Shown: one piece after another, positions 22,326 through 34,444 of the stretch
How the letters are laid out: every line of letters starts with the position of its first letter
How positions within the stretch are numbered: position 1 is the stretch's first letter
Notes under the pieces: generated by a model
Told to the model about the DNA's origin: nothing
What the model saw: only the letters and a program-made list of their open reading frames with translations
The model's database searches: none
Program-made: the position numbers and the translations under genes
Assembly (NCBI GenBank): GCA_037576215.1
Contig: JBANDB010000003.1
Location: 4,836,001 to 4,900,000 of the forward strand
Direction: 5' to 3'
Length of the DNA: 64,000 nucleotides
Source: Armillaria gallica
Lineage: Eukaryota > Basidiomycota > Agaricomycetes > Agaricales > Physalacriaceae

Positions 22326-23255
22326 GTGGTTTCCCTTCCGACTGGATTCTTACAACCCTGTTCGTCGACTTTGTGAACTTTCCTCGTGTTCTTATGTTGA
22401 CTGTCCTGCAGGCCAAGCTACTCCACGGCGAGCAGTTCTTCAGTATCAAGGCATCGATCCCCACCAGCGGTGAACTCGTCACTAGAGTTCGGTCAGAATT
22501 ATCGTCATTGAAATTCTTTGTCCAACTCAAGTTTCATTTTTGCCTACTTGAGGCCTTCTGCTATCAATGAACCCCGAGACAGACATACTGGAGAGCCTAT
22601 ATTCGAGAATCAATCTAACGTCTTCATTCGTGGTTCTGGCGGCTTTGGTACCAAGCGCGTTGGGAAGGGTAACAACGTCCTGTAAACTTGCCTTGAATGT
22701 GTCACTAAAAATACGCGTTTTAGACTGAGGAGCAGCTACTGCAGCGAACGCGATACCTAACCGAGCTCCAGATGCTGTCATGGAAGAGAAAACGGTCCCT
22801 ACACAGGCCGCCTTATACCGGTTTGTCGCTTGATCTACGTCCTTGGTCAATTTCGCTTATTCAAAAATTTTCTAGATTGGGTGGCGACATGAACCCATTG
22901 CACGCCAGTGGCTACTCCTACATCTCTGAAACGACTCGTCGTAACCGATCACCTCAGATTCTTCCTGAATTTGCTGCGATTGGTAGATTCGACAGGCCGA
23001 TCCTGCATGGCCTTTGCTTAATGGGCAAAGCTGGCAAACATGTATTCAAGACGTTCGGTCCTTTCAAAGATTCGATTTGCAGGCGTCGTTTACCGAAGCG
23101 AAACACTGGTGAGGTTCAGGCGGCCCAAGCTCGTGTTCTGTAAGTCGTACGTGACGGCTATCCGACTATCATACGCATGTGGCTTCAGTAACTAAGTGAA
23201 AGAGACAGCGTCATCCTTGCATCTGCTAGTGTAACCTGGTGGTCGATTGAGAGAG
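22326..23255 (+). pseudogene. MaoC-type peroxisomal hydratase (hydratase 2) relic, copy 1
   Basis: Plus-strand pieces in the order of fungal 2-enoyl-CoA hydratase 2 (Fox2 hydratase/MaoC): [57 protein letters not shown] with QAALYR, then across a 55-bp intron [44 protein letters not shown] and, frame-shifted, IRFAGVVY and ERDSVILASASVT. The hot-dog active-site D..NP.H and GF.RPILHG motifs are visible. Dead features: a TGA just before [10 protein letters not shown], a changed splice donor after NPLH (GCCAGT; the second copy has GTCAGT), frameshifts, and no 5' end. The intact family hydrates enoyl-CoA in peroxisomal beta-oxidation. Confidence 0.75.
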
Positions 23256-23497
23256 TGAAGCTATGCTTTTGGACGCTGTTATGTACCAATCACCCAACGC
23301 CAAAATTCCTTATTAGTGAACGAATGTACAGGAATGTTACAGAATGCAGTGAACGTAAGGACTAGGAAAGTTATGCTACAAAGCAGTTCAATATTTAAAC
23401 CCCATATTATCGTTAAGAATAACGTGTCAAACAAGCGGGTGTACACCTTTCCAAATTCTACTTCGGTATCTTTGAGAGGTCCAAAAAAACCAGCATG

Positions 23498-26191
23498 TTA
23501 AACACATGTGGCGAAGAGGTCACTGGAGGGATTATTTCCTGGAGGATGGCTGTTTAGAGAAGGGGAAATGGAGAACGTTAGAAACATACCTGGATAGAAC
23601 CAGAACGTAATGCAAAGGATCACATACAGGCCTGTCGTTAAATATTTAATTGAGAGGAGTTTTCGTTGTGGAAACGAGGACTTACACATTAGAATCATGC
23701 CCTGTAGCCAGAGTCAGCTAAAATTTAATGATAGTGGGCATTGATACACAAACCTCTGCCCAGTTAGATTTCCCATCTTGCACGACATAATTGACAGTTA
23801 TAACTATGACCACAATAAGCTGAGCCATCGCTTCCAATGGACTCAAAAGATCCATACCTGCGAGAAACATAGCTACAGATTCGTAGGGGTCGAATAGTAA
23901 TGTCATAGGTTTGCCCATAATCCACCCAAGGGTCACAGTAAAACTAAGAAACGGGATTAGCGACAGACCATCTATAAGGACTAGCTTCTCATGCTCACGG
24001 GATCACGACGAGGGACATTTGCTAAAAGAAATCATCAGGTGGCTTTCCATGAAGAAGAGAAGTACCGCTCACAATACTTGACCCAACAGTGATGTCGATA
24101 CTGAGATTAAGCTCATCTTGTACTGACGTTCTCACGATAGTGACATCGTCGGAGATATGGCAGAGGATTGGAAGAAGAATCACTTCAAGGAACTCCTTGC
24201 TGAAGGGACTATTGCTCATCATGCCATCGATTGAATCTACCAGACACTCAGCAGTAATTGCAACCAGCTAAGATATACCTCAGCGCAGCTCAGAAGCAGT
24301 TTGAAATGAAGCAGACTTACCACAGTGACAACGGTGAGCAGCCCGACGGTGACCCATACACCCATTTGGGGTTGCTTGGCCTCTTCCTCCTTCGGATCTG
24401 CAGAGCCACTTTCAGTATCACGGTCATCCTCTGCTCGATGTGCAACGGCTGTGCTGGTTGCAGAGGAAGCCATGCCGGTATTCTGCGGTTCCATTGCTGG
24501 TTCATCCTGGTGCTTCTTGGCGCCGTAACGTGTGGATTTGATCTTGTCTTCGCCTTCGTCTGTATACAATGAAGCATGAGAGAAGAGCTTGAAAACCAAG
24601 TAGGAGATGTAAACTATTGCAGAATTTAGTCATTTCCGAGATTTGGAACTAGATACGCTTACTAAATAATAGTATGATCGAGGTCTAAATGACGTCAATA
24701 CAAGCTTGGCGAAGGCACTGGAAGACCTACCCCATGGCTAACGTTCAGAATGTCTGAGGTTTCATCATTCTGAACAGCATTGACTACCGAGAAGTGGTAA
24801 GCTGCAGGTAAAAGGACGGAAATGACGCTGATGGCAAGCAGAGAAGAATCAAGCTGGGTAGCCACTAAGTAGGAAATCAGATTGACGCTAAGAGAGACTA
24901 AGATTGCCAAGAGATGATCCACATACTTTGTCCAAATCCTTGTTCTTGGAACCTGATCCCTCCCGCGAAGAAACACAAGCCAAGAACCAAAACTTCATAG
25001 GATAAGATAACCACCATGATGAACAAACAGGCGCTTACGAAGGTTACTGAGGATAGAACCAACCACTACAGAAAACAAGCATTAGCACTCAGCGCTTTCT
25101 TCCAGATCGCAGTATAGAACATAGCTGCAATGCGCAAAAGCGGAGACGTGAAGCCGTGGACTTACGTGCTGACTGCACGATTTGAAGTTCACATTTCACA
25201 AGGGATATTATCTGAAGTAAGTAACTGAGTAAGGTGATGATCGATACCGGTTCCTCGGGGACCTACAGCGACAATCAATTCCACACTGAGTGATATAACC
25301 CTCGTTAGTGGCTTATGATATCATTGCATCAATAACGTACGTGTTTCCCTGAAGACGAGTATTCTGAGAAAAGCAGATGAGACGGTATATGATCAGCACC
25401 TACGAGAGTGGCATTCAAAAGGCCCGCCAGTGTCTTTCCGACTCTCAAAGAGAGTTCATCAGTGGCAAAGGCCAGAAGCTAAATCATACGGAAAAGATTA
25501 CGCCACTTCATTTACGACTAGAAGCCAGATCAACTTTACCTTGGCCAGGGGTATGATAGCAAGAAATGAACCTGGAATGCTGTTATGAACATTCCACACC
25601 ACGGTGATAACAATTTGAACGCACAAACAAAGATGACGGTGTCCTTCTCACCAGCGAAGGCGAAATGGAGAGCCCACTATGGTGGAATGAGAACACTGCG
25701 TGAGTACTCTTAGACGATGACGCACAGATACCGGGATGAATAGCAGGAGGATATTAAGCCCTGAAAATACGTCAGCGTAAATTTGAGGGTGGGGCATGTC
25801 TTCGTACATGAGGCCAACAATATCGATCCAAGACTTTGCCATACCCCCGGTGATGGACCAATTTCTTGTTCCGGTCTGAGTATCCTAGTCATGGCTCGTG
25901 CAAGTGAGAAAGATCGACGAGTCGAACGGGGAGAGGTGGTCCCTGTCGCTTTCCTATGATCAGGACGCGAGTTTGTCTGAGAGGTGGTGTCTCCTGTGGG
26001 TGAACGCTCAGGATTAAGAGGCGTAGGGGTCGGGGGTAGGTTTATCTCCGCGTTGGATTCCGAGCTGATATGTGGATGGGTACTATCAGACGTTGATCTG
26101 TGCTCGGAGCCATTGGGTGACTGCACAGTATTGCTATTATCTGTGACGCGTCAGTCAGAAAAGATTTTCGCGTGCAATGCAACGCACCCAT
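23498..26191 (-). CDS. CAX-type Ca2+/H+ exchanger-like protein, copy 2
   Basis: Paralog of the gene at 5,479. The first exon ATGG (start 26,191) splices to ATAATAGC giving MDNSNTVQSPNGSEH. Recognisable segments: Ser/Pro-rich N-terminus, NILLLFIPVS, first exchanger motif GNTVELIVA (spliced across two small exons), TQLDSSLLAISVISVLLPAA, linker YTDEGEDKIKSTRYG, SKEFLEVILLPIL, IDITVGSSI, GWIMGKPMTLLFDPYESVA, the WFYPG end and C-terminus GNNPSSDLFATCV. The second motif is CHISDD instead of GNAAEH. The best-preserved C-terminus of the three copies helps set the last splice site (CTCCAG before GAAATAAT). Vacuolar Ca2+ uptake is the family role; here probably impaired or changed. Confidence 0.75.
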
Positions 26192-26969
26192 GCACTAAAT
26201 GTTAGAGCTACGTGGAAGTTTAAGGAAAGCGGGCAAAGGGAGGTGGGGTGCTGCTGGAAAGTTGGCATTCTGCGCAACGCGTTTTAAAGATCGTATAGTC
26301 TATTTCAAATTTCGAATGTAGTCTGGATCGGAACTGCTAACCACGCTGTCTGCCACGTGCCGCGTAGGGCTAAATATAGGCTTTCCAAGTTCCCATTCTT
26401 GCTCCAATCGCTTGATCAAGATCGCATGAACTTTATTTATAACAACACCACTATCATGAAACTAATTTCTTAGGCTGCCCACCTGCATGTCGATGGCAAA
26501 TTCATTACTATTCATCCAGGCACTTCTGCATACTGCTTGTAAGTTACATATTACTTGAGCTCTTTGTCGTCAAAGTCAAACCCGTCAACCCTGATATGCA
26601 AAAGAAACAGCGCCGTACAGCCCATCTTCCGGTCCGAGCATTCCGTAACCGTGCAGGATCTATCAAATTTCCAAGTCAACGGGGCTCGACAAAGAAGTGC
26701 CAATTAACGTACCTCCATTTTCCTTGCGTGCCATCCAACTCCACTACTCACATTTCCATTCGCTTCTGATAACTTCTCCAGCTCAACCCTCAACGTTCAA
26801 CGGGTGCTTGGGCTCCAAATCTCTTCTTAGCTGACTCTCTCCAGATTGAGCTACCCGGCCGGATGCGGTATCCACATACCATCCCCTTCCACTCTTACTG
26901 CGCACATTTCTCCAACTGCCCGCTCCAGCTCCTAACCCACAGAGCATTGCCATCGACAGCTCAACAACT
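26192..26969. other. Intergenic, weak CAX-upstream homology
   Basis: The first about 80 bp resemble the upstream block of the other CAX copies (GAGCTACG.GGAA.TT.AAGGAAAG). Nothing else recognised. Confidence 0.4.
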
Positions 26970-27500
26970 TTAAGTCCTTAGTCGAGTCGGCGGTGGCCTC
27001 GATCCGGAAGGCGCTGTGAGGCTAGAAGAAAAATGCGCAGAACACAAAGGCCGAATTATATAGGAGTGGAGGGCTATGCATGATTGGCGCGACGATCCCC
27101 GAGGAGCGCCATTCTCCCCTGATCCCGGCCTCATACCACAGTCTGATTCTGGTGATGTGCCAATCAGAGTTAGCACCTTGACATTGCTGGCCTTCGTTTG
27201 CAAAAAGTTTGCGATTGAGTCGAGACGTAGGTCAGGAATATACGATATGCCGAATGAGCGTAACCTCGGAAGGGAAATATAGGCTTGGAGAATCTCCTCG
27301 TCGATCGGCGCGCTCAATATATCAAGGTACAGGAGTTCCCCGCTTACGAAACAAGGAGCGAAGGAGACGACGATCTTCGGATCCTCGTGGGAGAGGGGAC
27401 AGCCAAACGTCGCGCTACCAAATAAGTTTAGCTCTGAGACTCCAGCACTGACGGGGCACTTGACGAGGAAAGTCTCGATACTTTCTCCGGTCAACCATAC
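26970..27500 (-). pseudogene. LRR/F-box-like protein fragment, copy 1
   Basis: Open stretch with leucine-rich patterning: GVSELNLFGSATFG, GELLYLDILSAPIDEEILQA, LPRLRSFGISYIPDLRLDSI, ASNVKVLTLIGT. This is like the C-terminal region of fungal F-box/LRR proteins. No ATG start in frame and no F-box. A shorter, more decayed copy is at 42.43-42.59 kb, also downstream of a CAX gene, so it is part of the duplicated unit. Confidence 0.5.
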
Positions 27501-28179
27501 CTATCGTGCGAAAGCGAGGGTGCTCAAACGCACAGTAGAATTGTTTATTTGTGGACTTGAAGCGCGATCATAGTCGACGATAGCGACAAAGAGTGATCCA
27601 CTTCACAAATTTCGTGTCTTACTTACGACAGATTTTCGGTGCTTTGATCGTGTAGACGTACTACGTTAAGTCGGCACGTTCGTAGGAAGCACCGAAGAAA
27701 ATCACAGCCGAACCCCAAGCCATCTCAGTTCTTCTAGGACTGGGCACCAGCTCATGTGTTGTAGCCCTGTTCTGTAAGGGTCTATAAGACCGTTTGACCA
27801 AGGTAGCGCACTTGAAACACAGCTGGAAAGATCAGTCGGTCAACAAGTGCCGTGTCTTGAATATACAGCCTGCCCCACACGGTTGATGGCATAAAGGACT
27901 AGGAAACCAAAGGTATTCATATGAACCTTTGATGGAACCAGATCTGACGAAATGGGCCAGGATGGGTCCAATTTAGGAAGAATCACGATATGAAATAGAC
28001 TCTGAACCGTTGAGGTGAGTCAGTGCGGAATTCCAACGGAATTGAGATCAATACAGTCCGGAAGGTGGATGGGGCGGGGACTAGTTTGCCCTCAGTATGT
28101 AAGGGCTTACCACACATTTGCGTTCGCCTTGAGCTATCTGATGCCAAGAAGGTGATCGAATGGTATAAACTCGGGTTAT
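27501..28179. other. Intergenic, nothing recognised
   Basis: No gene or element recognised. Confidence 0.4.
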
Positions 28180-28455
28180 GATTCTGAAAGATCGACCAGT
28201 CGAATGGCGTGAGGTGGTCCTGTTCACGGTGTCTCCTGTTGGTTTTGGACTTTGAAAGGTGGGAGGAGAACGCTGCGTAGTAGCAGATGTAGTTTTCAGG
28301 GGCGTGTTCGTTTCCGCGTTGGATTCCGTGTTAATATTTGTATGAGTATTATGAAACTCTGCACTGTGCTCGGAGCCATTGAGTGACTGCGCAGTATCGC
28401 TGCCATCTGAGACGAGTTAGCTAGAAAATATTTTCATGCAGCATCACACACCCAT
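28180..28455 (-). pseudogene. CAX exchanger relic, 5' end only (copy 4)
   Basis: Matches the first exon, first intron and N-terminal exon of the three CAX genes: ATGG at 28,455, an intron ending in CAG before ATGGCAGCG, then QSLNGSEH.., SNAETNTP and SRHSTGRSF. Homology stops at about 28,180 before TM1. Its upstream block is interrupted by an insertion at 28,473-29,157 and resumes at about 29,160. Confidence 0.7.
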
Positions 28456-28472
28456 GTGCGAAGCGGTAACGA

Positions 28473-29157
28473 TGAGTTTTTGACTTTCCGCCCTTGACAT
28501 CTTCGCCACGTGAGTCCGAAAAAGGAAATTCTCAGTCGAGCTGACCGGAAACACGGGTCAGCTCATCTTGAATCTTCATCGTTTACCACGACCAGCCGGC
28601 GGTCTCCGTCAGCCCTCGCTCCTCCCCTGCTCATGCGCGCACACTTCCCCATGCGCAATACTCTGTAATCCCCACCTACACTAATGACTGCCACCGGACT
28701 GTGCCCACGATCCGGGGCCACGACCACTATTCCCACGACAACGACGACAACGACGGCGACCCCAACTCGTCAACCCCGCTACCCCGAACTCGCTGGCTCG
28801 CGTAGGCTGTCCCCCGTACATGTGCAAAGCAGAGAGGAACTGAGACGACATCAGGGGGAGCAGTGTCCTCAATATGCCATGTCGCGTCTTCATTATTTCT
28901 GTAGCCCCGAGTGGCAGCAGAGCGCGAGTCCGGTAGTATTTGGTTTGTACTTAATATAACTTAGCAAATGTATACTCTATAGATTTTCAGTAAACACTTC
29001 TTCACAAAATTGAGTCCCAAAAATGCGATAGTGCTGTCGAATTTACGGTCGCACTGTGTACTTAGCCGTTGCGGCCACTCAACTTCTTGCGAACCAGCTC
29101 ATAAAAATTCCCTTTTCTGGCTGTCACGTCACAGTAACGTAGGGCGGAAAGTACTCA
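28473..29157. mobile_element. ~685-bp TIR insertion in CAX upstream block
   Basis: The left end TGAGTTTTTGACTTTCCGCCCT and right end AGGGCGGAAAGTACTCA are inverted (12-bp perfect core ACTTTCCGCCCT plus TGAG). The flanks carry an imperfect duplication around GTAACG (left GGTAACGA, right TGTAACGT). CAX copy 1 has uninterrupted sequence at the same place (GCTGTAACGACAAAGG). Inside is a (ACN)-rich stretch with an ATG at 28,684 but no transposase. Non-autonomous; family not determined. Confidence 0.6.
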
Positions 29158-30389
29158 ACTGTAACGTTGGAGGAAGGAAGGCGACAGGAAGGCGGGGTAC
29201 GGTTGGAACACCAATCTTTTAAACTGGTCGATGTGACTGCGAGGATTTAGATCGGAACTCATGCCCAGGACTGATAGGCTCAGTATCAACCTACCTGTCA
29301 CTTAGATGGCTGACGGTAGGAAGCTAACGGAACGCAGAAATAGTGACACCGATATTTGAAGAAATTCTTGCAGATTCAGGTGATCATTTTTCGAAAAAAA
29401 AAAGCGGAGCGCAATACAGGCGATAGTGGGACGCGCGAAGCTACCCTTGTTCCAGGATAGGATAGAGGTCTTCCGGAAAGGAGCGACAGCCGTTGGCTTT
29501 TACGTGCATACCTACTGATAAGGATCCTGGCGCGTCGCATAACTTTGAACCCGCTTCTGACTTCGTGTCAATGAGTCAGCCATCGAACGAGGCAGATGGG
29601 TAAGAAGGACGTACGCAACAGATGTAGTACCGATGCAGTTTTGGATCTGCCGGCAGTGCAAGAAGACGAGCTACATGACCTGTTCCTGTGTGCGTACCCA
29701 GAGTTGGAAGAGCTACGATGCTCGTTCCTCGCTGATATATGGAGTCTGTGCCCCGCTCTCAAAAACCGAGTGGCCTCGCCCTTAGGCTTACTGCATCTGA
29801 TAATGACTTACCATATCTGCTCCCTAGACTTGGGAGGTACGTGTTCGATGTGCTTCGTCGCGTAGAAGCGAACCCTCTCTATATTGACCCGAGTATTATT
29901 CACCAATAGCAGCTGTATAATTTCCATTAGAATGTAGAATACTATTAATCATACCTGTAAAGCTAGTTCTGAGGGGCCGCACCCTGCGGGGGCTACGCTG
30001 AATCAGTTTGGCCCAGAGTGTTCGGTACCGTAGAACGCCAATGTGGCTGGTCAGTTTCCTTCGTAGGGACACGACGACCAGAATAAATATTCCTTCCTGG
30101 CCCAATTCTTGAGGTATATGCTAATGGGAAGTTTAAAACTCCCATGCGGCTCCAGTCGACCCGGTCGTTATCCCGTCCTTCGTCCCGAACTACACGGCCT
30201 CGTCAGACTGGTTCGAATCCGATGTATGAGATTCTCCAAAGATTCCCGCGGTTTCTAAAATTCGGCTGGGTACAAGCACCGTGCCATCACCCACTTTAGG
30301 ACTGAAACTCAGAAGGAGACGACCCTTTTCAGCTCCTCATGGGAGACAAGGCTGCTGACTACTTTGCAGACCGCCGTGGGTGTATCCCA
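29158..30389. other. Remainder of CAX upstream block, then intergenic
   Basis: 29,160-29,310 continues the CAX upstream homology (GGAAGGAAGGCGACAGGAAGGCGGGG.., CCTGTCACTTAGATGG). A single arm of the 8.86-9.23 kb inverted repeat is at about 29,320. One plus-strand ORF at 29,596-29,865 (89 codons, MGKKDVRNRCS..) has no recognised features. B-box-like GGTTCGAATCC at 30,209 has no matching tRNA fold. Confidence 0.4.
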
Positions 30390-30475
30390 ATGTCGTCGTA
30401 TGCGACTGACGATGAACAGGTTGACGGAAACGCTGGGATTCTCGACTATGGTGTCGTTGCTTTGCGCGTAAGGGT
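30390..30475 (+). pseudogene. Inverted fragment of MFS exon 6
   Basis: GTATGCGACTGACGATGAACAGGTTGA.. and ..AACGCTGGGATTCTCGAC.. match the acceptor and exon LMETLGFSTT of the MFS genes, but on the plus strand, opposite to all other copies. About 80 bp long. Confidence 0.6.
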
Positions 30476-30499
30476 TAGTTCCGAGATTCGGGCAACGTG

Positions 30500-30603
30500 C
30501 TCTCGGTAAAATGGAGTCGGAGGCTTGGGAGTAAGAGACGAGATCAGGCTTGTCTAGGTGGTCGATGATTTCGTCAATAAGCTCTTGTGCGAGACCATCA
30601 TGG
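30500..30603 (-). pseudogene. Relic of F-box gene, N-terminal end
   Basis: Encodes the start of the F-box (GLAQELIDEIIDHLDKPDL, then S.SQAS) before decaying. The rest of the gene is absent. Confidence 0.65.
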
Positions 30604-31081
30604 CAGTGAGTGATTATAAAATAACGGGCGTTTTTCCACGAACCTTATATAGCCACTTTTTCGCTCTTTCCGGCTGAGTGACGCAATGACTTTGATGCTG
30701 TTTCTCATCACCATCCCACCTCTCCATTGACAGTGGGCACACTTTCGACAGACTTTCGACAGTCGGCAGTCACATAATATTAATACACTCTCACACCACA
30801 CTCAACCATATCCGCTTACATCATCTGCACTTGGTCTCGCCACAACACCTCCTCTCTCACATATCATACTGTATAATAGTATATTTATGTCTTTCATCGG
30901 AATACCTTCACGGCGTTCACGCGCGGCGCGTTTACTCACTTACTCCATGTGCCTCACGAGTTCCAACACTTCATCTTCATCACTTTCATTACACAGCCAT
31001 TTCCTTCTCACTCTAACATCAGTTCTCGCAATAAACCAAGAGGGATTCCCGGAGGCCGAAGGCCGGAGGGAAACTCTTGTA
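30604..31081. other. Intergenic insertion between F-box relic and MFS copy 3
   Basis: In the complete cassettes the F-box ATG lies 12 bp from the MFS stop; here about 480 bp separate them. No gene recognised inside. Confidence 0.45.
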
Positions 31082-32919
31082 TTAATACAAATAACGGAAG
31101 CCTTTTCGTCTCTCCATTGCCTGCTCGAACGATATCCCCTCCAGTCTCGCTGCTTCTTCCACCCGATTCGTATCAATCTTCAGGGTGTCTTCCTTGTCAA
31201 GTCTCTGGTTCTCCCTTACGAGACTCTGTCTGATGCCTACAGAGAGCACCGTACTGAATACGAGCGCAGCAAGCGAAATAGCCATCGACTGATGGTATTC
31301 AGGTCCCCAATCTGCTTTCCATGTGTATGATCCCATCCTACAAACGTCAGAATCCGTTGTCTGCACAAGGATTGGCACGCACAGATTACCCAAGTTCCCG
31401 ATCCCGCTTACTATACCGATAGCAGCAGCCCGCTTTGCTGGGGGACGAACGACGACGTTGGAGACCCACACAGGCGTCATTGCGAACGCTGCATCTCATT
31501 AGTGCCACGCTTCCCATACGCCGCCACTACGCACCTGTAAAGCCACACGCCATCAGGAACAGCGACACATACCGCGCGCCGGTGTGCATCGTCGACAGAC
31601 CCATGATGAACCCGACGATCACGCCCCACCACCACCCAGATATGTGGAAGAACCGCTCCCTAGTCCTGTCTGCATGCCACGCACTCAAGCAACACACTAT
31701 CGCGGAAAACACCCACGGCGGTCTGCAAACAGTCAGTAGCCTTGTCAATGTATACCAGAGAAGACTCACGCGCAGAGTAACAACGAAACCGTCGTCGAGA
31801 ATCCCAATGTTTCCGTCAACCTACCCATTGTCAGTCGTATACGACAGAGGGATAGCACACGCACGTCGGGAAAAAGTTGACAAAACTGAGTCCGAGCAGC
31901 TGTGCCGCGTTCATAATCGAGAACACGTATACCAGCGGCTCCTTGAGCGCTAGCTTCAGTCCGTGCAGCGGGCTGTCCTCTTTATTATCCTTATCCGCTT
32001 CGCCGGCGTCTTCTGCGATCCGGGCTTGCGCCAGTCGCTGTTCTTGCGGGGATATCCAGCGCGTGTTGTGCGGGTAGTCGGGGAGTAGCCACATGCTCAT
32101 TAGGCCGATGCAAATTGTGATGGATCCCTCGATGTAGAATAGCCTGCACCATGTCAGTTGGGCATCTTCGTGAGAACTCCGCGTACCATCTCCAAGCGCG
32201 TATGCCTCGTTTACCCTCCATCCCGCCGAGGATACCCGCCGCCATCAACTTACCCCTGGTCAGCTACGCTCTCACACAAAAACAGCAGGCACACCCACCG
32301 AACCAAACGCATTCGAGATGAGCAGTCCCGAATACATGATCGCAGCCCGGAATGCCAGTTCCTTTTTCGTATACCACCTCGACAGCAAGTACGTCGCTGT
32401 CCCTTTTAGTGCGCTCGAACCAGACAAAGCACGAGCCACTCACCCCCTGGGTAGAACGCCGCCTCCGGGATACCAAGGCACAGTCGACACGCGAGGATCC
32501 CCCGGAAGGAATGCGTTACACCTGTCAGCGCAGTGATCAGGCCCCATAACACGACGCACCCCCCGATGTACAACGAAGGCCGCTTGATGTAGTTCAAGGC
32601 CATGTTCGACGGGATCTGGGCGGGGCAATACGTTGCGTAGAGCACGGAGAGGATGATGGAGTATTGCAGATCTGTGAGTCCTAGGTCGGATTCGAGGCCT
32701 TTGAGACGGGCGGTGGTTATTCCGATTCTCTAAAAAGTGTGAGTGTAGAAGGGAGGGGAAGGGAGGGGGGGGGCGCACGTCGATGTAGTTCATGATGGAG
32801 ATTATGAATATGGTTGGGAGGACGCGCATGTCCAGTTTGCGCACTAGTGCTCGTTCGAGTGCGGTGTCGAGGATGGGGACGGGGATGTCCTCGAATGTCT
32901 GGATCGTATCCTTTTCCAT
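31082..32919 (-). CDS. MFS permease, Dal5 type, copy 3
   Basis: Full-length paralog of the gene at 3,221 with the same exon order: KLDMRVLPTIFIISIMNYID, YATYCPAQIPSNMALNYIKR, LACRLCLGIPEAAFYPGG, LLPDYPHNTRWISPQEQRLA, FVNFFPT, WHADRTRERFFHISGWWWG, RPPAKRAAAIGIVSGIGNLG, SYTWKADWGPEYHQSM, and tail ending GFRYLY (TAA). The first of the tandem ATGs has become GTG, so translation would start at the second (MEKDTIQTFEDIP). The last intron is 45 bp, a multiple of three, so its retention would keep frame. Upstream lie the repeated promoter-like cassette and a relic of the giant gene's 3' exons. Confidence 0.78.
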
Positions 32920-33089
32920 CACATGGGTGTTCGCTGGCCAGTCCCATTGAGCTGCCTCTTATGCTTCCCCGCATGTGAGGTAACAAGTGGTCCAGGATCC
33001 TTGGTGGGATGATTGATCTCTTTCTATCATTTGGCCCACACACTTTGACCCCAAGGTATGCTATCGTCGAATCGTACGCTACTTTTAAA

Positions 33090-33140
33090 TATCACAATCA
33101 CCAATCAGCCTATTTGTGGGCGTCTATATATGCACTTGTT
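33090..33140. promoter_or_regulatory. Repeated CCAAT/TATA-like cassette, copy 2
   Basis: CACCAATCAGCCTATTTGTG then GGCGTCTATATATGCAC, about 190 bp upstream of MFS copy 3. Same cassette as at 5.19, 47.87, 48.1 and 50.04 kb; a truncated version (CAATCAACCTATTTGTG) is at 33,384. Confidence 0.4.
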
Positions 33141-33189
33141 CCCCCGCAAGTGATCGGACACGCGTATCTCGATTGCCTGCCTGTCAAGA

Positions 33190-33378
33190 GATTAAGAGTG
33201 TCTAAGTCTCCCTGGGCCATATCCAACGACTCCAGTTCCTTGTGCTCGTCCCAGCCTCTTGCACGCAAACGGCATCTCAGGCATCTCTGGTACGACATTC
33301 TTCACCGCATAGGCGCGGCAAGGAGAATCTTCTTCAGTGATAGGGAAGGCATGTCCCGGAAGATCTTTCTTCATAAAT
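33190..33378 (-). pseudogene. Relic of the giant gene's last two exons, copy 1
   Basis: On the plus strand TCTCCCTGGGCCATATCCAACGAC, then CAGCCTCTTGCACGCAAACGG, GGTACGACATTC and CTTCAGTGATAGGGAAGGCATGTC with AGATCTTTCTTCAT. These are the same blocks, in the same order, as 50,417-50,683 at the 3' end of the giant gene (encoding SLDMAQGE, FTRKRLESS, EMKKDLPGQVFPVTEED). Internal deletions shorten it. The CVVM terminus is not conserved here. Confidence 0.7.
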
Positions 33379-34367
33379 GACGCAATCAACCTATTTGTGC
33401 ACTCGATGTGCAAGGCGGGAATGAGAATAGAATGATTGTATTGTTATATTAAGCTAATTATACTATGGGCGAAAACCTCGTGTTTCGGCTTTCTCATGAA
33501 GGGAGGGATCCTGTTAAAGTGAAGAAGATTCCCTGTCAGTCATATACATCAAACAAAATCAGAGAGGTTCCCAGTCATAACAGGCCTCGATGAGAAGTTG
33601 GGTAGAGTGTGGGTGGGTATAAAGACTCCATTAAACGAGAGTAGTATGAGATTAGGGAGCACTAAGGTTCGCCTCGTTCGCTGGAGGGAGTTGACGACAA
33701 AGAGAGAATGTGATCGGGAACTCCCCTCGTGCGCAAACCCTGTTCTGACTAATACCTCGTTCCTCGGTCATCTTCAGAACGTTCATTTGCGCGAGATCTT
33801 TGACAGAAAATTTGGTACCTGACTAGGGGAGCGTTGAAACCCGTCAACAAGTCAGCTAACATTCATTCGTCCAATATAAAGCTATTTACTAATGTAGTGG
33901 GAATGGTAGTAATATGCATATAATATGCTAAAGTCCGGGTAGCTATGAGATTGACTGAGGCTAGTATCTACGAAGCGGCCGTTGCATGTGAAATGAGTGG
34001 TGAGAAGGGGTTCTCGTCGCAAAAGCACTGCTGTTCAGTTTTCATATTTATTATCTACATGAAGATATCAGTGGCCAAAAACGAGAGAAATAGAAGGATG
34101 ACCTACCTTTACATCGATCCGGATGGCCTCAATTTCCCTGCAAAGCACGCGAGCATCAAAGTATACTTTCCTTACGGAGCAGAAACATTCGCTCCATGAA
34201 GCATTCTCTTTCTCAGCTTGGAGCAAACATATTCCAAATACGCATGCTTCAATTTGAATCCTAAAAATGTGTTATTGAAAGTGCCAAGTACCCAGTGGCC
34301 AGATAATCACACTGTTGAAAGTAGAAACAACTCTCGACACTACTTCTGCTCCTCAGTGTGCACTGTG
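33379..34367. other. Duplicated intergenic block downstream-flanking unit
   Basis: 33,865-34,330 (GTCCAATATAAAGCTAT.., GCTATGAGATTGACTGAGGC.., ATGAAGATATCAGTGGCCAAA) is homologous to 48,460-48,990. The end corresponds to the 3' end of the small TM gene at 48,983, now decayed. 33,598-33,820 has a weak C2H2-like string (FLGHLQNVH) in a short ORF, not called. Confidence 0.5.
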
Positions 34368-34444
34368 GGATAATGTTTATGATTTGATCGAAATTATACA
34401 AGTAGAACGAATGCTGCTTATTAGAAGTTGGCAGAAATCATCAC

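Noticed and set aside
29596..29865. 89-codon ORF starting MGKKDVRNRC
   Set aside because: No family features, no conservation in other duplicated blocks, and surrounding DNA is relic-rich.
30160..30235. Possible tRNA with B-box GGTTCGAATCC at 30,209
   Set aside because: No A-box at a suitable distance and no pairing acceptor stem found.
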